Source: Hyaloraphidium curvatum (taxonomy: Eukaryota; Monoblepharomycota; Hyaloraphidiomycetes; Hyaloraphidiales; Hyaloraphidiaceae). From it: DNA of 64,000 bases. Position 1 is the first letter of the stretch, and each line of letters opens with the position of its first letter. The stretch spans positions 558,001-622,000 of the forward strand of contig JAIVFI010000016.1 in the NCBI GenBank assembly GCA_025558095.1. The letters run 5' to 3'. The translations under genes were made by a program, and so were the position numbers. Positions 19,268 through 28,810 of the stretch are shown one piece after another. Below the pieces are notes generated by a model. That model did not search any database. It saw nothing but the letters and a program-made list of their open reading frames with translations, and was not told where the DNA came from.

Positions 19268-20284
19268 ATGTCCTCCCCTCCGCCGCCGCGCCACCCGCTC
19301 TTCGCGGGCCTCATCGCTCCGTCCCACCCTCTCAAGGACGCGCGCGACGCGTTCGCGGACCCGGCGGCGTGGTGGCGGCACTATTGGCGCAAGTGGCTCG
19401 GGTCCGAGATCCCCTCGGTCGGCACGCCGGCGCCCTCGGCGACGGTGCTCATCTTCTCCTTCCTCGGCGCGTTCCTCGGCATCTTTGCCGTGGCCATGAT
19501 AACCTACTCGGCCGGCGTCCCCGCCATGGTGCGTCCCAACTCCCATGCGCCGGGTACAGTGGGCTGACTCCCGTCACAGATCGGCAGCTTCGGCGCCTCG
19601 GCCGTGCTCATCTTCGGCACCATCGAGTCCCCCCTCGCCCAGCCGCGCAACCTCGTCTTCGGCCACCTCCTCTCCGCCTTCTGGGGCGTCTGCACCGCGC
19701 ACATCCTCGAAGCCTCGGGCGTCCCCGCCTCCGAAACGGGGTGGCGCCGCTCCCTTGGCTGCGCTTCTGCGGTCGCCGGCGCGCTCCTGCTGATGCAGAT
19801 CACACGCACCACCCACCCTCCGGGCGGCGCCACCGCGCTGATCGCCGCGTCCTACCCGGCGCCGTGCAGCCCGCAGCCGTGCTACGTCGCCTGGACCTAC
19901 ATCGTGTGGCCGGTGGGGCTGGGGTGCGCGGTGCTCCTGCTGACGGCGCTGGTCGTGGAGAACCTGGGGGGGAGGAGGTACCCCGTGTACTGGTGGGCGC
20001 CGTACAGGAAGCCGCCGGCCGCGGCGGAAGCGGCGCCGGAGAAGGACGGGGGCGCCGCGCGGGTACCCGGGCCGGTGCAGCCAAAGGACGCCGAGGCGGT
20101 GGTCGTCGAGGACCGCACGGACGAGGAGATGCGAGCGCGGCAGCTGGAGCAGGAGGCCGAGGTGGCGGCGGGGGAGGACGTCACCCCCGGTATCGAGTTC
20201 GAGGAGCTGGAGAGGGAGCTGGGGAGCTATGGCGGCGGTGCGGACGGGGTCGAGATGCGGGACGTGGCAAGCGGGAAGGCGTGA
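19268..20284 (+). CDS. HPP family integral membrane protein (nitrite-transporter type)
   Basis: Exons 19268-19528 and 19580-20284 (51-nt intron) give 321 residues. Four hydrophobic spans are visible: SATVLIFSFLGAFLGIFAVA, the GSFGASAVLIFGT stretch, the CASAVAGALLLMQIT span, and the GLGCAVLLLTALVV span. The family name motif is present as RTTHPPGGATALIA at about residue 165, and SFGASAVLIFG and PLAQPRNLVFGH are also typical. HPP proteins in cyanobacteria and plastids transport nitrite. The C-terminal 110 residues are a charged cytosolic tail. Proximity to the siroheme gene supports a nitrite/sulfite assimilation role, but that is inference. Confidence 0.8.
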
Positions 20285-20324
20285 ATCTTCCTGGAATCGA
20301 AGACCTTTGAAGACGCGGGATGGG

Positions 20325-21896
20325 CTACAGCTGGTATGCCCCGTCGAGGTCGATCCCGCCCAGCTCCCCCGCGTACGGATCCCCGCCCAGCGTGTCCGCG
20401 GCCTCGGGCGCCATCGCCCTCCCGTTGAGCTCCAGCAAAAACATGCGCGCGTGCGCCATGCCCCTCTGCGGATCCTGCACCGGCTGCGGCGCGTACTCGG
20501 GGCCCGAGACGTCGACGAGGGACGAGAAGATGGTCCGGGCCTCGGAAAACGCCGCCGAGGCCTCCTCGAGCGCGGCGGGGGGCAGCTTGCGCGCGGTTTC
20601 GGGGTCCGCGAGCACCGCGTCCAGCGTGCCGTGCTTCCGGATCAGCCGTAGCGCGTTGACGGGTCCGATCCCGGGGAGGTTGGGGGCAAAGTCGGTGCCC
20701 AGGAGCAGGCACAGGTCCAGGAACTCCGCCGGGCCAAGGTCCAGCAGCTCCAGCGCCCGGCGCACGTCGACCGTGTCCAGCTCGCCGATGTCCAGGTCGC
20801 GCTCGCGCCCGCGCTTGGCCTGCGGGGGGGCGATCAGCCGGATCCCCGAGGACTGGGTGAGGCCGTACAGGACCGCGTCCGTGTCGGTGGTCATGACCCC
20901 GCCCGCCGCTATGCCGGCCGCGCAGAGCGACGCCGCGAGACACTCCCCTTCGTATCCGGGCGGCGCGGTGTGCACCTGCACGCCCATGATCCGCAGGAGC
21001 TCCTGCAGCGGTTCCACGAGCACCCTGCGGGACGGCAGGTCCACGCGCGTGTTCAGCACCTGGAAGCGCTCGAACTGCTCGTCCGAGATGCGGCGAATTT
21101 CGTCGGCCACGGCGCGGCGGTGCCGCTCGGGCAGCTCTCGGGGGGTTTCGGGGCCGCCGGCGGGGGCCACCCTGTCCGCCAGAAGGGCCAGCTCCCCGAC
21201 GATGTTCGCCGTCGCCTCCTTCAGCGACTTGGACACCGAGCCGTCCGACGCGTGCGTGTACAGCGCCTGGAAGTTGCCCATGGCCCCGGCGAGGTAGTTC
21301 CCCGTGTCGGCGAGCGCGCGGCGCACTTCCGGCCCCGTCCTCGGGTTTTCGGGCAGCACCGGCGGTATGAGCGTCGGGTTGACCAGCGGCGCCACGTCGG
21401 AAATGTCCCTTTCGCGCTCCGCCAGCGCAGCCTGCGCGGTTTTGGAGAGGGCGACGGGCTCGGCGAAGCTCTCGCGCAGCCGCTCCACGGCGGGCGCCCC
21501 CGGGCCGAGGTCGCCGCGCTCGATGCCGTCGGCCACCACGGCCAGCAGCGTTGCGGCCCGCTTCAGCGCCTCGCCGCGGATGTGCTGCCCGTCGCGCTTT
21601 GCGCTCCTCAGCTTGTGCTCGCGCGCCTTCTGCCGCGGGCCCCTCCCGCCGCCCGCGTCGAACGCCACGACCGGCTCGGCGCCCGCCGCACGCAGCGCCG
21701 CCACCAGCCGCACGACGCCTCTCAGGTAGCCGTGCGGGCTGCGCTGCCCGCGGAAGCTGAAGCCGTGGAACAGCCGCCACATCGTCTGGTCGCCGTCGAC
21801 CGCAACGTGCTGCCCCGCGAGCTCCGACGCCGGGATGCGGGACAGCGCGCCAGGCGCGAACCGCCGCAGGAACGGCGTGAGCCCGCGGATTCCCAT
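20325..21896 (-). CDS. FEN/XPG-family structure-specific nuclease
   Basis: Intronless, 523 residues, starting MGIRGLTPFLRRFAPG. The metal-binding motifs of the Rad2/XPG superfamily are recognisable: HVAVDGDQTMWR and VVAFDAGG in the XPG-N part, YEGECLAASLC and GVMTTDTDAVLYG in the XPG-I part, and FLDLCLLLGTDFAPNLPGIG followed by PVNALRLIRKHG as the helix-hairpin-helix region. About 150 residues of helical insert separate the N and I parts, longer than in FEN1. It is not a canonical FEN1 because the C-terminal PCNA-binding tail is missing. It likely cuts flapped or branched DNA; the cellular role is uncertain. Confidence 0.75.
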   Translation of the reverse strand: MGIRGLTPFLRRFAPGALSRIPASELAGQHVAVDGDQTMWRLFHGFSFRGQRSPHGYLRGVVRLVAALRAAGAEPVVAFDAGGGRGPRQKAREHKLRSAKRDGQHIRGEALKRAATLLAVVADGIERGDLGPGAPAVERLRESFAEPVALSKTAQAALAERERDISDVAPLVNPTLIPPVLPENPRTGPEVRRALADTGNYLAGAMGNFQALYTHASDGSVSKSLKEATANIVGELALLADRVAPAGGPETPRELPERHRRAVADEIRRISDEQFERFQVLNTRVDLPSRRVLVEPLQELLRIMGVQVHTAPPGYEGECLAASLCAAGIAAGGVMTTDTDAVLYGLTQSSGIRLIAPPQAKRGRERDLDIGELDTVDVRRALELLDLGPAEFLDLCLLLGTDFAPNLPGIGPVNALRLIRKHGTLDAVLADPETARKLPPAALEEASAAFSEARTIFSSLVDVSGPEYAPQPVQDPQRGMAHARMFLLELNGRAMAPEAADTLGGDPYAGELGGIDLDGAYQL

Positions 21897-22020
21897 CGGC
21901 AGAACCGAGGGCTAAACGGGCCCTAACTGGTCCCGAGGGGTTTAAGAAACGCGCCTGGGACACGAGTCCCGCTCATCGCCCCCGAGTCCACATTTTATTG
22001 GAAGGGACCGCCTTATGCCA

Positions 22021-22836
22021 TCAGAGCTCGATGTCCGCGACGACCGCAAAGTGGTCGCTCGGCCAGCGCCGTTTCCCATCCGGGCCCGCAAACCCCGTAC
22101 GGTCCACCGCCGCCCGCACCACCCGCACCGGCCTGCCCCTCCCTTCCCGCACAAAGATGTAGTCAATGTGCTCGCCCCGCCCACCATCGCGGCCCGTGAA
22201 CCCGTGGAACGTGCCGATGCCGTCCGACGAGGGGTCCGCGGCCAGGAGCGCGTCGGTAAAGTGGGAACGGAGGCACGCGATCGCCGGCTCGGTGGGCGGC
22301 GCGTTCAGGTCCCCCATGAAGACCAGCGGCGCGTCGTCCGGAAGCAGCCTCGCCGTCACCATTTCCGCGCTCCTCCGCCGGATGTCCGCGTTGACGTAGT
22401 CAAAGTGGGTCACGGCGGCGTCGAACGGCGCGCCGTCCTCCCCGACGGCCACGAACCGCGCGCGCATGCAGAAGCGCGGGTGCGCGGCGTTCCACGAGAT
22501 GCTCCCCGGCACGTCCGGCGCGTCGGAATACCAGAACTTCGCCGGCGGGCCGGTGCAGAACAGTTCGTGCCCGCGCCAGACGAACGCCGTCCCCTCACCC
22601 CCCAGTGCCCCGTCGTCCCTCCCCGCAAACATCCCGACCCACCCGTCCCCGAGCAGCCGCAGGATCTCCCCGTACTGCCAGTGCAGCACCTCCTGGAAGC
22701 CCACGAGGAGCGGCGGGCCCCGCGCGTGAGACAGAACCAGCCGCGCCACGTCCCCCGCGCGGTGCGGCCACGCGTCCGGCCCGTCCTTGGCCGTGCCGTA
22801 GCGCACGTTGAACGTGACGAAGCGGACCGCGGGCAT
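22021..22836 (-). CDS. endonuclease/exonuclease/phosphatase (EEP) family hydrolase
   Basis: 271 residues from ATG 22836; the longer frame to 22962 reads only through a non-ATG start. Motifs in order: VRFVTFNVRYG (Asn), LLVGFQEVLHWQYG (catalytic Glu), THFDYVNADIRRRSAEMV, VFMGDLNAPP (Asp, Asn), HIDYIFV and WPSDHFAVVADI (Asp-His). This is the complete EEP active site shared by DNase I, sphingomyelinases, inositol phosphatases and CCR4-type deadenylases. The compact size without extra domains suggests a small phosphodiesterase, but the substrate cannot be told. It is divergent from the quinone-reductase gene, with only 130 bp between the starts, so the promoter is probably shared. Confidence 0.8.
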   Translation of the reverse strand: MPAVRFVTFNVRYGTAKDGPDAWPHRAGDVARLVLSHARGPPLLVGFQEVLHWQYGEILRLLGDGWVGMFAGRDDGALGGEGTAFVWRGHELFCTGPPAKFWYSDAPDVPGSISWNAAHPRFCMRARFVAVGEDGAPFDAAVTHFDYVNADIRRRSAEMVTARLLPDDAPLVFMGDLNAPPTEPAIACLRSHFTDALLAADPSSDGIGTFHGFTGRDGGRGEHIDYIFVREGRGRPVRVVRAAVDRTGFAGPDGKRRWPSDHFAVVADIEL

Positions 22837-22966
22837 CGTGCGCGTCCGGCCGGCGGCGAATGTTTGTTTACGCGTCGGCGTCGAGCTTGCCTCCACCGGC
22901 GATCGCCTCATCGTCTCCCGCCCGCCTCGTCCTCGCGAAACCCGTCGCTCGCCGCGCGACACGAAA

Positions 22967-24546
22967 ATGGACGGGCTCCCGGCGACCTACAAGGCCGTCG
23001 AGATCAAAGGTTCGCCCGTTCGCCCCGCATCGCGGCCGGAACGCGGGTGACACGTCGCCCCGTCCGACACGGCAGAGTTCTCGCCGTCGTTCAGGAAGGC
23101 CGCGCAGGTCGCGACCAAGAAGACGTCGGAGCTGCTGGAGAAGCTGGCCGCGAGGCCGGATGGCGTGCTGGTGCGGGTGCACTACACCACCCCGCGGGCT
23201 TCCGATAGGTGGGTCTCGCCTGCTCCCGGAACACCGCGGTGCTCCGTCGTTGATGAGTTCGGCGTGGCCCACAGGAACGACTCGAACGGGAACTACGGCG
23301 CCATGGACGGGCTGCCCTTCGTCGCCGGGTTCGAGGGCGTCGGGAGGGTGGTCAAGGTCGGCACCGGGGTGCAGGGGTTCAGGGAGGGCGACGCGGTGGG
23401 GATGGTGCTCTCGTGGGTTCCGACGGCGCCGTCAATCTCGTGGCTGAGGCTGACGTAGACTTCTCCCTTCTGCCGGCAACCCACAGGAAGCGCGGCGCGG
23501 CGGCAGAATACAACGTCTTCCCGGCGCACGAGTGCTTCCACCTCCCCGCCGCAATCCCGGAGTTCCTCACCTTCTTCAACGCCGGGTGCGTCCGCCCCGC
23601 GGGCCGATGCCGTCGGTGTGCCGCTGACTCTCCTCCTCCCCCCTCGCGCCTCCTTTCACCCCTTGCCCCCCTTTTAAGCCTGACCGCCCTCGGCGGCCTC
23701 ATCACCCCCGGCGCCGGCGCCATGCGCGTCGCCCCCGGCTCCCCCCTCTCCGCCCTCTTCCCCTCCAACGTCGACGCCGGCACCCCGTACCGCCCCGAAA
23801 CCGTCGTCGTGACCGCCGCCGCGGGCGGCGTTGGGCTGATGGCGTGCCAGCTCGCGCTGGCGGGCGGCAACACCGTCGTCGGGCTCGCCGGCAACGACGA
23901 GAAGCTCGCGGTGCTCAAGGGGCTGGGGGTGCAGCATGCGGTCAACTACAAGTCGTTCGCGACGCCGCAAGAGATGGCGGACAGGATCAAAGAGCTCGCG
24001 GGGGAGGCGGACATCATCTGGGAGACGGTCGGGGGCCAGACCTTGCTCGCGCTGTCCGGGATCGTGGCCAAGGGCGGGCGGCTGGTGATCATCGGGCAGA
24101 TTTCCAACGGCTACGGGGACGAGGAGGCGGCCAAGAAGAAGCAGGAGGCCGCGACGGGGCAGGCCAAGCTCGAGGCGTCGGTGTCGAGGCTGCTGGCGGC
24201 GCCCAACCCCGCGCGCGATAAGGCGATCGCGGAGGTCAAGGCAAGGGGGGGTGACGTGAGGAGCTACCTGGTCACGGCGGGGAAGCAGGACGACTTTTTT
24301 GAAAAGCAGGTGGCGGCGGAGGTGGAGCTGTGGAAGATGGGGAAGCTCAAGGGGATCACGGACGACACGATGGGATTCACTGGGGTGGGTAGTTGCCAGG
24401 GGTCTCAGTGGCGGCGTGACCTAAAGTCTCCTTGGCAGGTCGACAAGTACATCGACGCCGTGGAGTACCTGCATGACGGCAAAAACATCGGCAAAGTCGT
24501 CGTCAAGGTCGCCTCGGACGCGGACACGTCGGCGCCCAAGATGTAG
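22967..24546 (+). CDS. NAD(P)H quinone reductase / prostaglandin-reductase-like MDR protein
   Basis: Six exons: 22967-23009, 23076-23208, 23275-23412, 23487-23585, 23679-24384 and 24439-24546. The introns are 54-93 nt, and the protein is 408 residues. The splices rebuild a zinc-free medium-chain reductase: VLVRVHYTTPRASD, FVAGFEGVGRVVKVGTGV, GDAVGMVLS-KRGAAAEY, VTAAAGGVGLMACQLAL, GLAGNDEKLAVLKGLGVQHA, WETVGGQTL. It resembles zeta-crystallin/ZADH2 (PTGR3) proteins, which reduce quinones or enones with NADPH. The fifth intron (54 nt) is a multiple of three without a stop, so the unspliced frame misleadingly continues. It is one of three MDR genes in the window (also at 3428 and 57363). Confidence 0.8.
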
Positions 24547-24571
24547 TCCCGCCAATAGTCCGGCTATGGAT

Positions 24572-25486
24572 CTAGACGAAGAACTTCTTGAACCACTCGA
24601 TCGTCTCCTCTGCGGCCTCCTCCGGCACATAGTGCCCTGACTGCACGGCAGCGCCTTGCACGGGTTGTCCCGACGCGACGAAACCCTTCCACACCTCAAG
24701 AGGCTGGTACCACTCGTTGACGCGGCCCTTGCGGCCCCACAGGACCAGCAGCGGGCAGTCGATCTTTTGCGCCTGCAGCGTCGCCCGGTCCAGCTCGAGG
24801 TCCACGGTGGCGGCCGCGCGGTAGTCCTCGCACATGCCCCTGATGGCCTCGTCCGAGGCAAAGCACTCGAGGTAGTCCTCCACGGCTTCCTTGTGGAAGA
24901 ACGCCGGCATGGTGTGCCCCTTGCCCCAGGCGCAGTGGTCTAGCCACCAGAACCGGCCCCCGTCCACGGCCGAGATGAGCTTCTCGGGCATGGGAGCCGG
25001 CTGCGCGAGAAACAACCAGTGGTGGTAGCCCATGGCCTCCTTCATCGTCATGGTCTCCCACACGGTGATGGTCGGCACAATGTCCAGCACCGCGGCCTTG
25101 ACCACCACACCCGGGTGGTCGATTATCAGCCGGTGGAGCACCCTTCCGCCGCGGTCGTGCCCAGCAGCGGAGAACCGGTCGAACCCCAGGCTCCGCATCA
25201 GCGCCACCTGGTCCCGCGCCATGTTCCGCTTCGACATCGGGTGCTTTTCCGCATCGGCGCCCGCCGGCGCGTGCGCGGGCTTCGTCGACCGGCCGTACCC
25301 GCGCAGATCGCTGCAGACGACCGTGTGCGTCGCCGAAAGCGCGGCGGCGACGGCGTGCCAGATGTAGAGCGTCTGCGGGTTTCCGTGGAGGAGGAGCAGC
25401 GGCGGGCCGGAACCGCCGACCTTGTAGCGGATCGACGCGCCGTTGACCTCGGCGATGGCCTCGCGGAAGCCGGCAAACAAGAACAT
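24572..25486 (-). CDS. fluoroacetate/haloacetate dehalogenase-like alpha/beta hydrolase
   Basis: 304 residues from ATG 25486, the usual length of the family. The oxyanion loop is LLLLHGNPQT (His34 onward). The nucleophile elbow is SAAGHDRGGRVLHRL with Asp111, Arg112 and Arg115. LDIVPT gives the second Asp (135). YHHWLFLAQPAPMPE gives His156-Trp157, CEDYRAA gives Tyr222, and SGHYVPEE gives the catalytic His285. Each is within a few residues of the defluorinase set Asp110, Arg111, Arg114, Asp134, His155, Trp156, Tyr219 and His280 known from the bacterial enzyme RPA1163. These enzymes hydrolyse the carbon-halogen bond of haloacetates to glycolate. A related epoxide hydrolase is the alternative. 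Confidence 0.75.
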   Translation of the reverse strand: MFLFAGFREAIAEVNGASIRYKVGGSGPPLLLLHGNPQTLYIWHAVAAALSATHTVVCSDLRGYGRSTKPAHAPAGADAEKHPMSKRNMARDQVALMRSLGFDRFSAAGHDRGGRVLHRLIIDHPGVVVKAAVLDIVPTITVWETMTMKEAMGYHHWLFLAQPAPMPEKLISAVDGGRFWWLDHCAWGKGHTMPAFFHKEAVEDYLECFASDEAIRGMCEDYRAAATVDLELDRATLQAQKIDCPLLVLWGRKGRVNEWYQPLEVWKGFVASGQPVQGAAVQSGHYVPEEAAEETIEWFKKFFV

Positions 25487-25813
25487 GATGCGGCTTTGGG
25501 AGGGAAAGAGATCCACCAATCGCCGAGCCGGCGGGAGACGAATCAAAACCGCAACAACTCCTTCAAGTCAGTCGAAAACTCCGTCCAAAGGAGGTACGGA
25601 ACGAACTTATGGTGCAAAAGGCACCAATGTATCCGGTCCGGCCGTTGGATAATGGGATGTTACTTGCAGTCCAGGGTGACGTGGATGTTCATCACGACGA
25701 TCTGCGAAAGGCCTGCTATCGGGCGCCAGGGACCACGGCCTTGCGGAGTGAGGGTGGCCAACAAACAACGTTCCCATTTCCCCAAACTAGCATACAATAA
25801 TCGTTTCCGTTTC
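25487..25813. other. intergenic region
   Basis: About 330 bp with lower GC than the flanks. It separates two minus-strand genes and should contain the 5' leader of the dehalogenase-like gene. No further feature was seen. Confidence 0.4.
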
Positions 25814-28267
25814 CTATAGCCTTCCAACGACATCGTTGATCGTTCCCCGCAGACTACTGAGCTCACCCGCGACGTAGTTAACGGCCTTGACGAACGCAAT
25901 CAGCGTCACCTCCTCCACCGTGGCGCAATCCCGGTCGTCGCCGCCTTCGTCCGCTTCCACCCACTGCTCGCGCGCCTCCGGCATCCGCCTCCCCCCGCGC
26001 ACGGATTCCGCGCACATCCACGAGTCCATCACCATCCCCGCCGTCACGTCGGCGAGGCCCTTGACGTGCGCCAGGTGCTCCCCCTCGGGGTAGGATACGC
26101 CGACCGCCACGAGCCGATCGAGGACGCCGTAGAGCTTCTGCATGACGGTCCTGTAGGCGGCTTCGTCCACGGGCAGGCCGATGGCGATCTCGGCCTTGGC
26201 AAAGGCGAGCTGCTGCTCTTGCGCCAGGAGCACCGTGTAGGCCTCGCCCTCCTTGGCGTCGAGGGCGGGTGCGCCGCCAGCGTCCTTGCCGGCCGCGGCC
26301 GTGTTGAGGAGCGTTCCGATCTCGCCGATGACCTCGAAGACGTGCGCGACGTCCCGCCTGAGCGCCGCCTTGGCCGATCGGGGGAAGATGAGGACGGTGA
26401 AGGCCAGCGCGAAGCCGCAGCCGATGGCCGACGCGACGAGGGTCCGGGTTGCAAAGACGAGCGGCGAGTCCGAGAACACCTGGGGCGGGAGGGTGATGTG
26501 GTTCCAATAATAGCCCAAGACGACTTGCGGATAGGTGATCAGGGTGGTAAGGCCCAAAACCGTGAAGGCTGGCGACAGCTGGATCATCCCGAATCCAAAG
26601 AGGGCGATGGGCGCAAACATGAACGCGAGGCCGGGGCGGTTGTCTGGAAAGGCACACAGCGAAGCCAAGCTCCATGCCCATGCCAGCACCACCCCCCCGA
26701 GCTGCAGCACGGAGCCCAGGAAGGTGCCGCCGGTGGTGTTGCTGAGCAGGATGACGAGCGTGAGCGCGGAGGCGGCCATGTTCCACTGGATGAAGAACTG
26801 CCGGCCGGGGCCGGGGATGAGCATGATCAGGGCGACGAGGGTGACCGCCGTTGCGACCTTAAGACCGTACACCGATGCATCGGAACCGAGAGAATGGAAA
26901 ACCCGTCCGAAACCTGCCCTCACACCGGTTGCAGTTGCTGCAGCTGGTTGCGCCCCGTTGGCGGCGGGAGCAACGTGGAACAGGCGCCGGATGTCGAAGG
27001 CGGCGGGGTTCAACCGCAGCTTGCGCGGACCGGCGAGGTCGGCCACGGCATCCAACAGCGCCGCACAGCGCTTGAGCGTCTCTCTGTTTGCGAAGGTGAT
27101 GCCGACGGCCAAGGCCGAGAACTCGGGGGCGATCGTCTTGACGCATTCGCCCTCGTACTCTTGGAGGAGCGCGCGCAGCGAATCCGCGCCCTCGCGGGCA
27201 ACGGCAGCCAGATCGCGGCCCGGGGGAGGCGAAGCGACGTTGCGGAGAGCGGCCGAGACGGCTGCGACGACCCTGTCGAGGAGCGAGTTGGAGATGGGCA
27301 GGCCAACGGTCACCATCCTGTCCTTGTCCGCGCTGGAAGTCGCCGCCGACACGAAGGAGGCGAAGGAGAGCAGATGAACCTGGAGCGTGCGGGTGGCGGA
27401 CAGGATCGGGCCGAGCGAGCCTGGGGCGAACTCGCCGACAACCACGGGCTCCGAGAGGGCGCCGCCCAAATCAGACTGCAGCCCGGAAATGTCCCTCCTG
27501 ACGGCGCCGACCGCTTGCAGAACGGGCTGGGGATCCTTGGAAAAGTCCCTCGAGGCTGGGATGGCAATCTCCGCGAGGCCGGCCAGATTGACCAGGGCAG
27601 AGTTCCAGGCACGGCGGTAAGCGGCGGCCGCCGAGGCGGGGAAAATCAGGACGGCGCTGAGGGCCGACACGGCGAGGCCGAGGGTGAAGCTGCCCGCAAA
27701 GTCCATCATCTCCCGCGGTACAAAGGCCCCGTTGGTTTGGTACACGGCCGTAAAGATGGCGAAGAAAGTCATAAGTGAGACAAGGAGGGCGAAGCCCATG
27801 AAAGCCATGCTGGTCGCGCGCAACGCATTGGCTGGCCAATAGATCAGGAACAGCAGGACGGCCATGGCGGCCAGAGATCCCTGCGAGATTCCGAGGACGG
27901 CCGTCCACGCAAGGCAGCCGGCGCCCACACCGGCCAGGCCGAAGACGAGCTGTGAGAAGAAGGGTCCGAGCGGCAGCATGGGCGCCATCACCACGACGCC
28001 GACGACGATGTTGCCGCGGTAGGGGAAGCCGAACTGGGTCGCGATTGCCGAGATGAAGGCGAAGATGGCCGCGACCTCGTACGCGAAAGCCGCGCGGAGG
28101 GCGTTGCGGAACCGCGGGGAGACGTAGAGGGAACGCGCACGCGCCGCCACCGGCTGCTTGGAGCCCGCAGACGCGGCCGGCGGCGCGGGGGGCATCTCAA
28201 CGGCGACGGCGCCGGACTTGGCCTCGAGCGCTACGGCGTCCGCCATCTTCTCGCCTGCAGCCTCCAT
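25814..28267 (-). CDS. FUSC/aromatic-acid-exporter-like membrane transporter
   Basis: A single frame of 817 residues. Two hydrophobic blocks flank a long soluble middle: block one at about residues 55-215 (YEVAAIFAFISAIATQFGF, NIVVGVVVMAPMLPLGPFF, MAFMGFALLVSLMTFFAIF) and block two at about 475-645 (LKVATAVTLVALIMLIPGPG, MAASALTLVILLSNTTGGTF, LGLTTLITYPQVVLGYYW, SAIGCGFALAFTVLIFP). This duplicated 6-TM plus cytosolic arrangement is typical of fungal FUSC/ArAE-type proteins (relatives of bacterial fusaric-acid and p-hydroxybenzoate exporters and of the plant malate channel ALMT). An anion or aromatic-acid exporter of plasma or internal membranes is likely; the substrate is unknown. Confidence 0.75.
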   Translation of the reverse strand: MEAAGEKMADAVALEAKSGAVAVEMPPAPPAASAGSKQPVAARARSLYVSPRFRNALRAAFAYEVAAIFAFISAIATQFGFPYRGNIVVGVVVMAPMLPLGPFFSQLVFGLAGVGAGCLAWTAVLGISQGSLAAMAVLLFLIYWPANALRATSMAFMGFALLVSLMTFFAIFTAVYQTNGAFVPREMMDFAGSFTLGLAVSALSAVLIFPASAAAAYRRAWNSALVNLAGLAEIAIPASRDFSKDPQPVLQAVGAVRRDISGLQSDLGGALSEPVVVGEFAPGSLGPILSATRTLQVHLLSFASFVSAATSSADKDRMVTVGLPISNSLLDRVVAAVSAALRNVASPPPGRDLAAVAREGADSLRALLQEYEGECVKTIAPEFSALAVGITFANRETLKRCAALLDAVADLAGPRKLRLNPAAFDIRRLFHVAPAANGAQPAAATATGVRAGFGRVFHSLGSDASVYGLKVATAVTLVALIMLIPGPGRQFFIQWNMAASALTLVILLSNTTGGTFLGSVLQLGGVVLAWAWSLASLCAFPDNRPGLAFMFAPIALFGFGMIQLSPAFTVLGLTTLITYPQVVLGYYWNHITLPPQVFSDSPLVFATRTLVASAIGCGFALAFTVLIFPRSAKAALRRDVAHVFEVIGEIGTLLNTAAAGKDAGGAPALDAKEGEAYTVLLAQEQQLAFAKAEIAIGLPVDEAAYRTVMQKLYGVLDRLVAVGVSYPEGEHLAHVKGLADVTAGMVMDSWMCAESVRGGRRMPEAREQWVEADEGGDDRDCATVEEVTLIAFVKAVNYVAGELSSLRGTINDVVGRL

Positions 28268-28529
28268 TGTCGAGGAGCACTGTCCGTGTCCGTGCGTACG
28301 CGGGTCCCGGGTTCTCGTAGTCGGTTACTGGTCCTTTTATCAAATGGCCGGGCGGCTTCGCGGGCAGGGAGACGTTTGAAAACTGTGGACGGGACCGCGC
28401 CAAGCCAGCCAAGGACCCTCTTACAAATCCGCGCCGATTATCCTGCGTGCCCGATCACTGCAAACGAAGAATCGGAATCCAATTGGTCTAATCCGCGTTA
28501 ACGTGAAGCCGAGGCGCTGGGATGCTGGG

Positions 28530-28810
28530 ATCCCAACGGCGTGGGACCTCATGCCATTTAGCTTCAACGGGCCGTCGATGGGGCCGCTGGAAGGCGCCGT
28601 TATGACATGGTTTTTCTCGACGCAGCGAGCAGCAAAGGAATAGATAGTTCGGCCGTCGCGGCGTTCGGGGCCACTTCGGGATGGGCCTCGTAGCTGACCT
28701 CGTGGTGGACACCCGTCGTCACGATGGCCGCGGAAGCGTGGGCCGGAGCGTGGGCCATTCCCTGGACCATTTTTGTGCTCCATGTTGTCTTCCTCTGGAT
28801 GGTTAGCTGA
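28530..28810 (+). pseudogene. relic of the window's 7-TM family (TM3-TM4 fragment)
   Basis: Bases about 28690-28801 encode WTPVVTMAAEAWAGAW and IPWTIFVLHVVFLWM before a stop. These correspond to WTPIVTVAPEALAGAW and VPWTILMLHIVFFWM of the intact gene at 43573-45109. Bases about 28530-28680 align at the DNA level with the complement of 45222-45345, just upstream of that gene's ATG. The two pieces lie in the same order and orientation as in the intact copy, but everything between them (over 700 bp including TM1-TM2) is missing, and stops interrupt the first piece. It is therefore a deleted, decayed paralogue. Confidence 0.7.
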
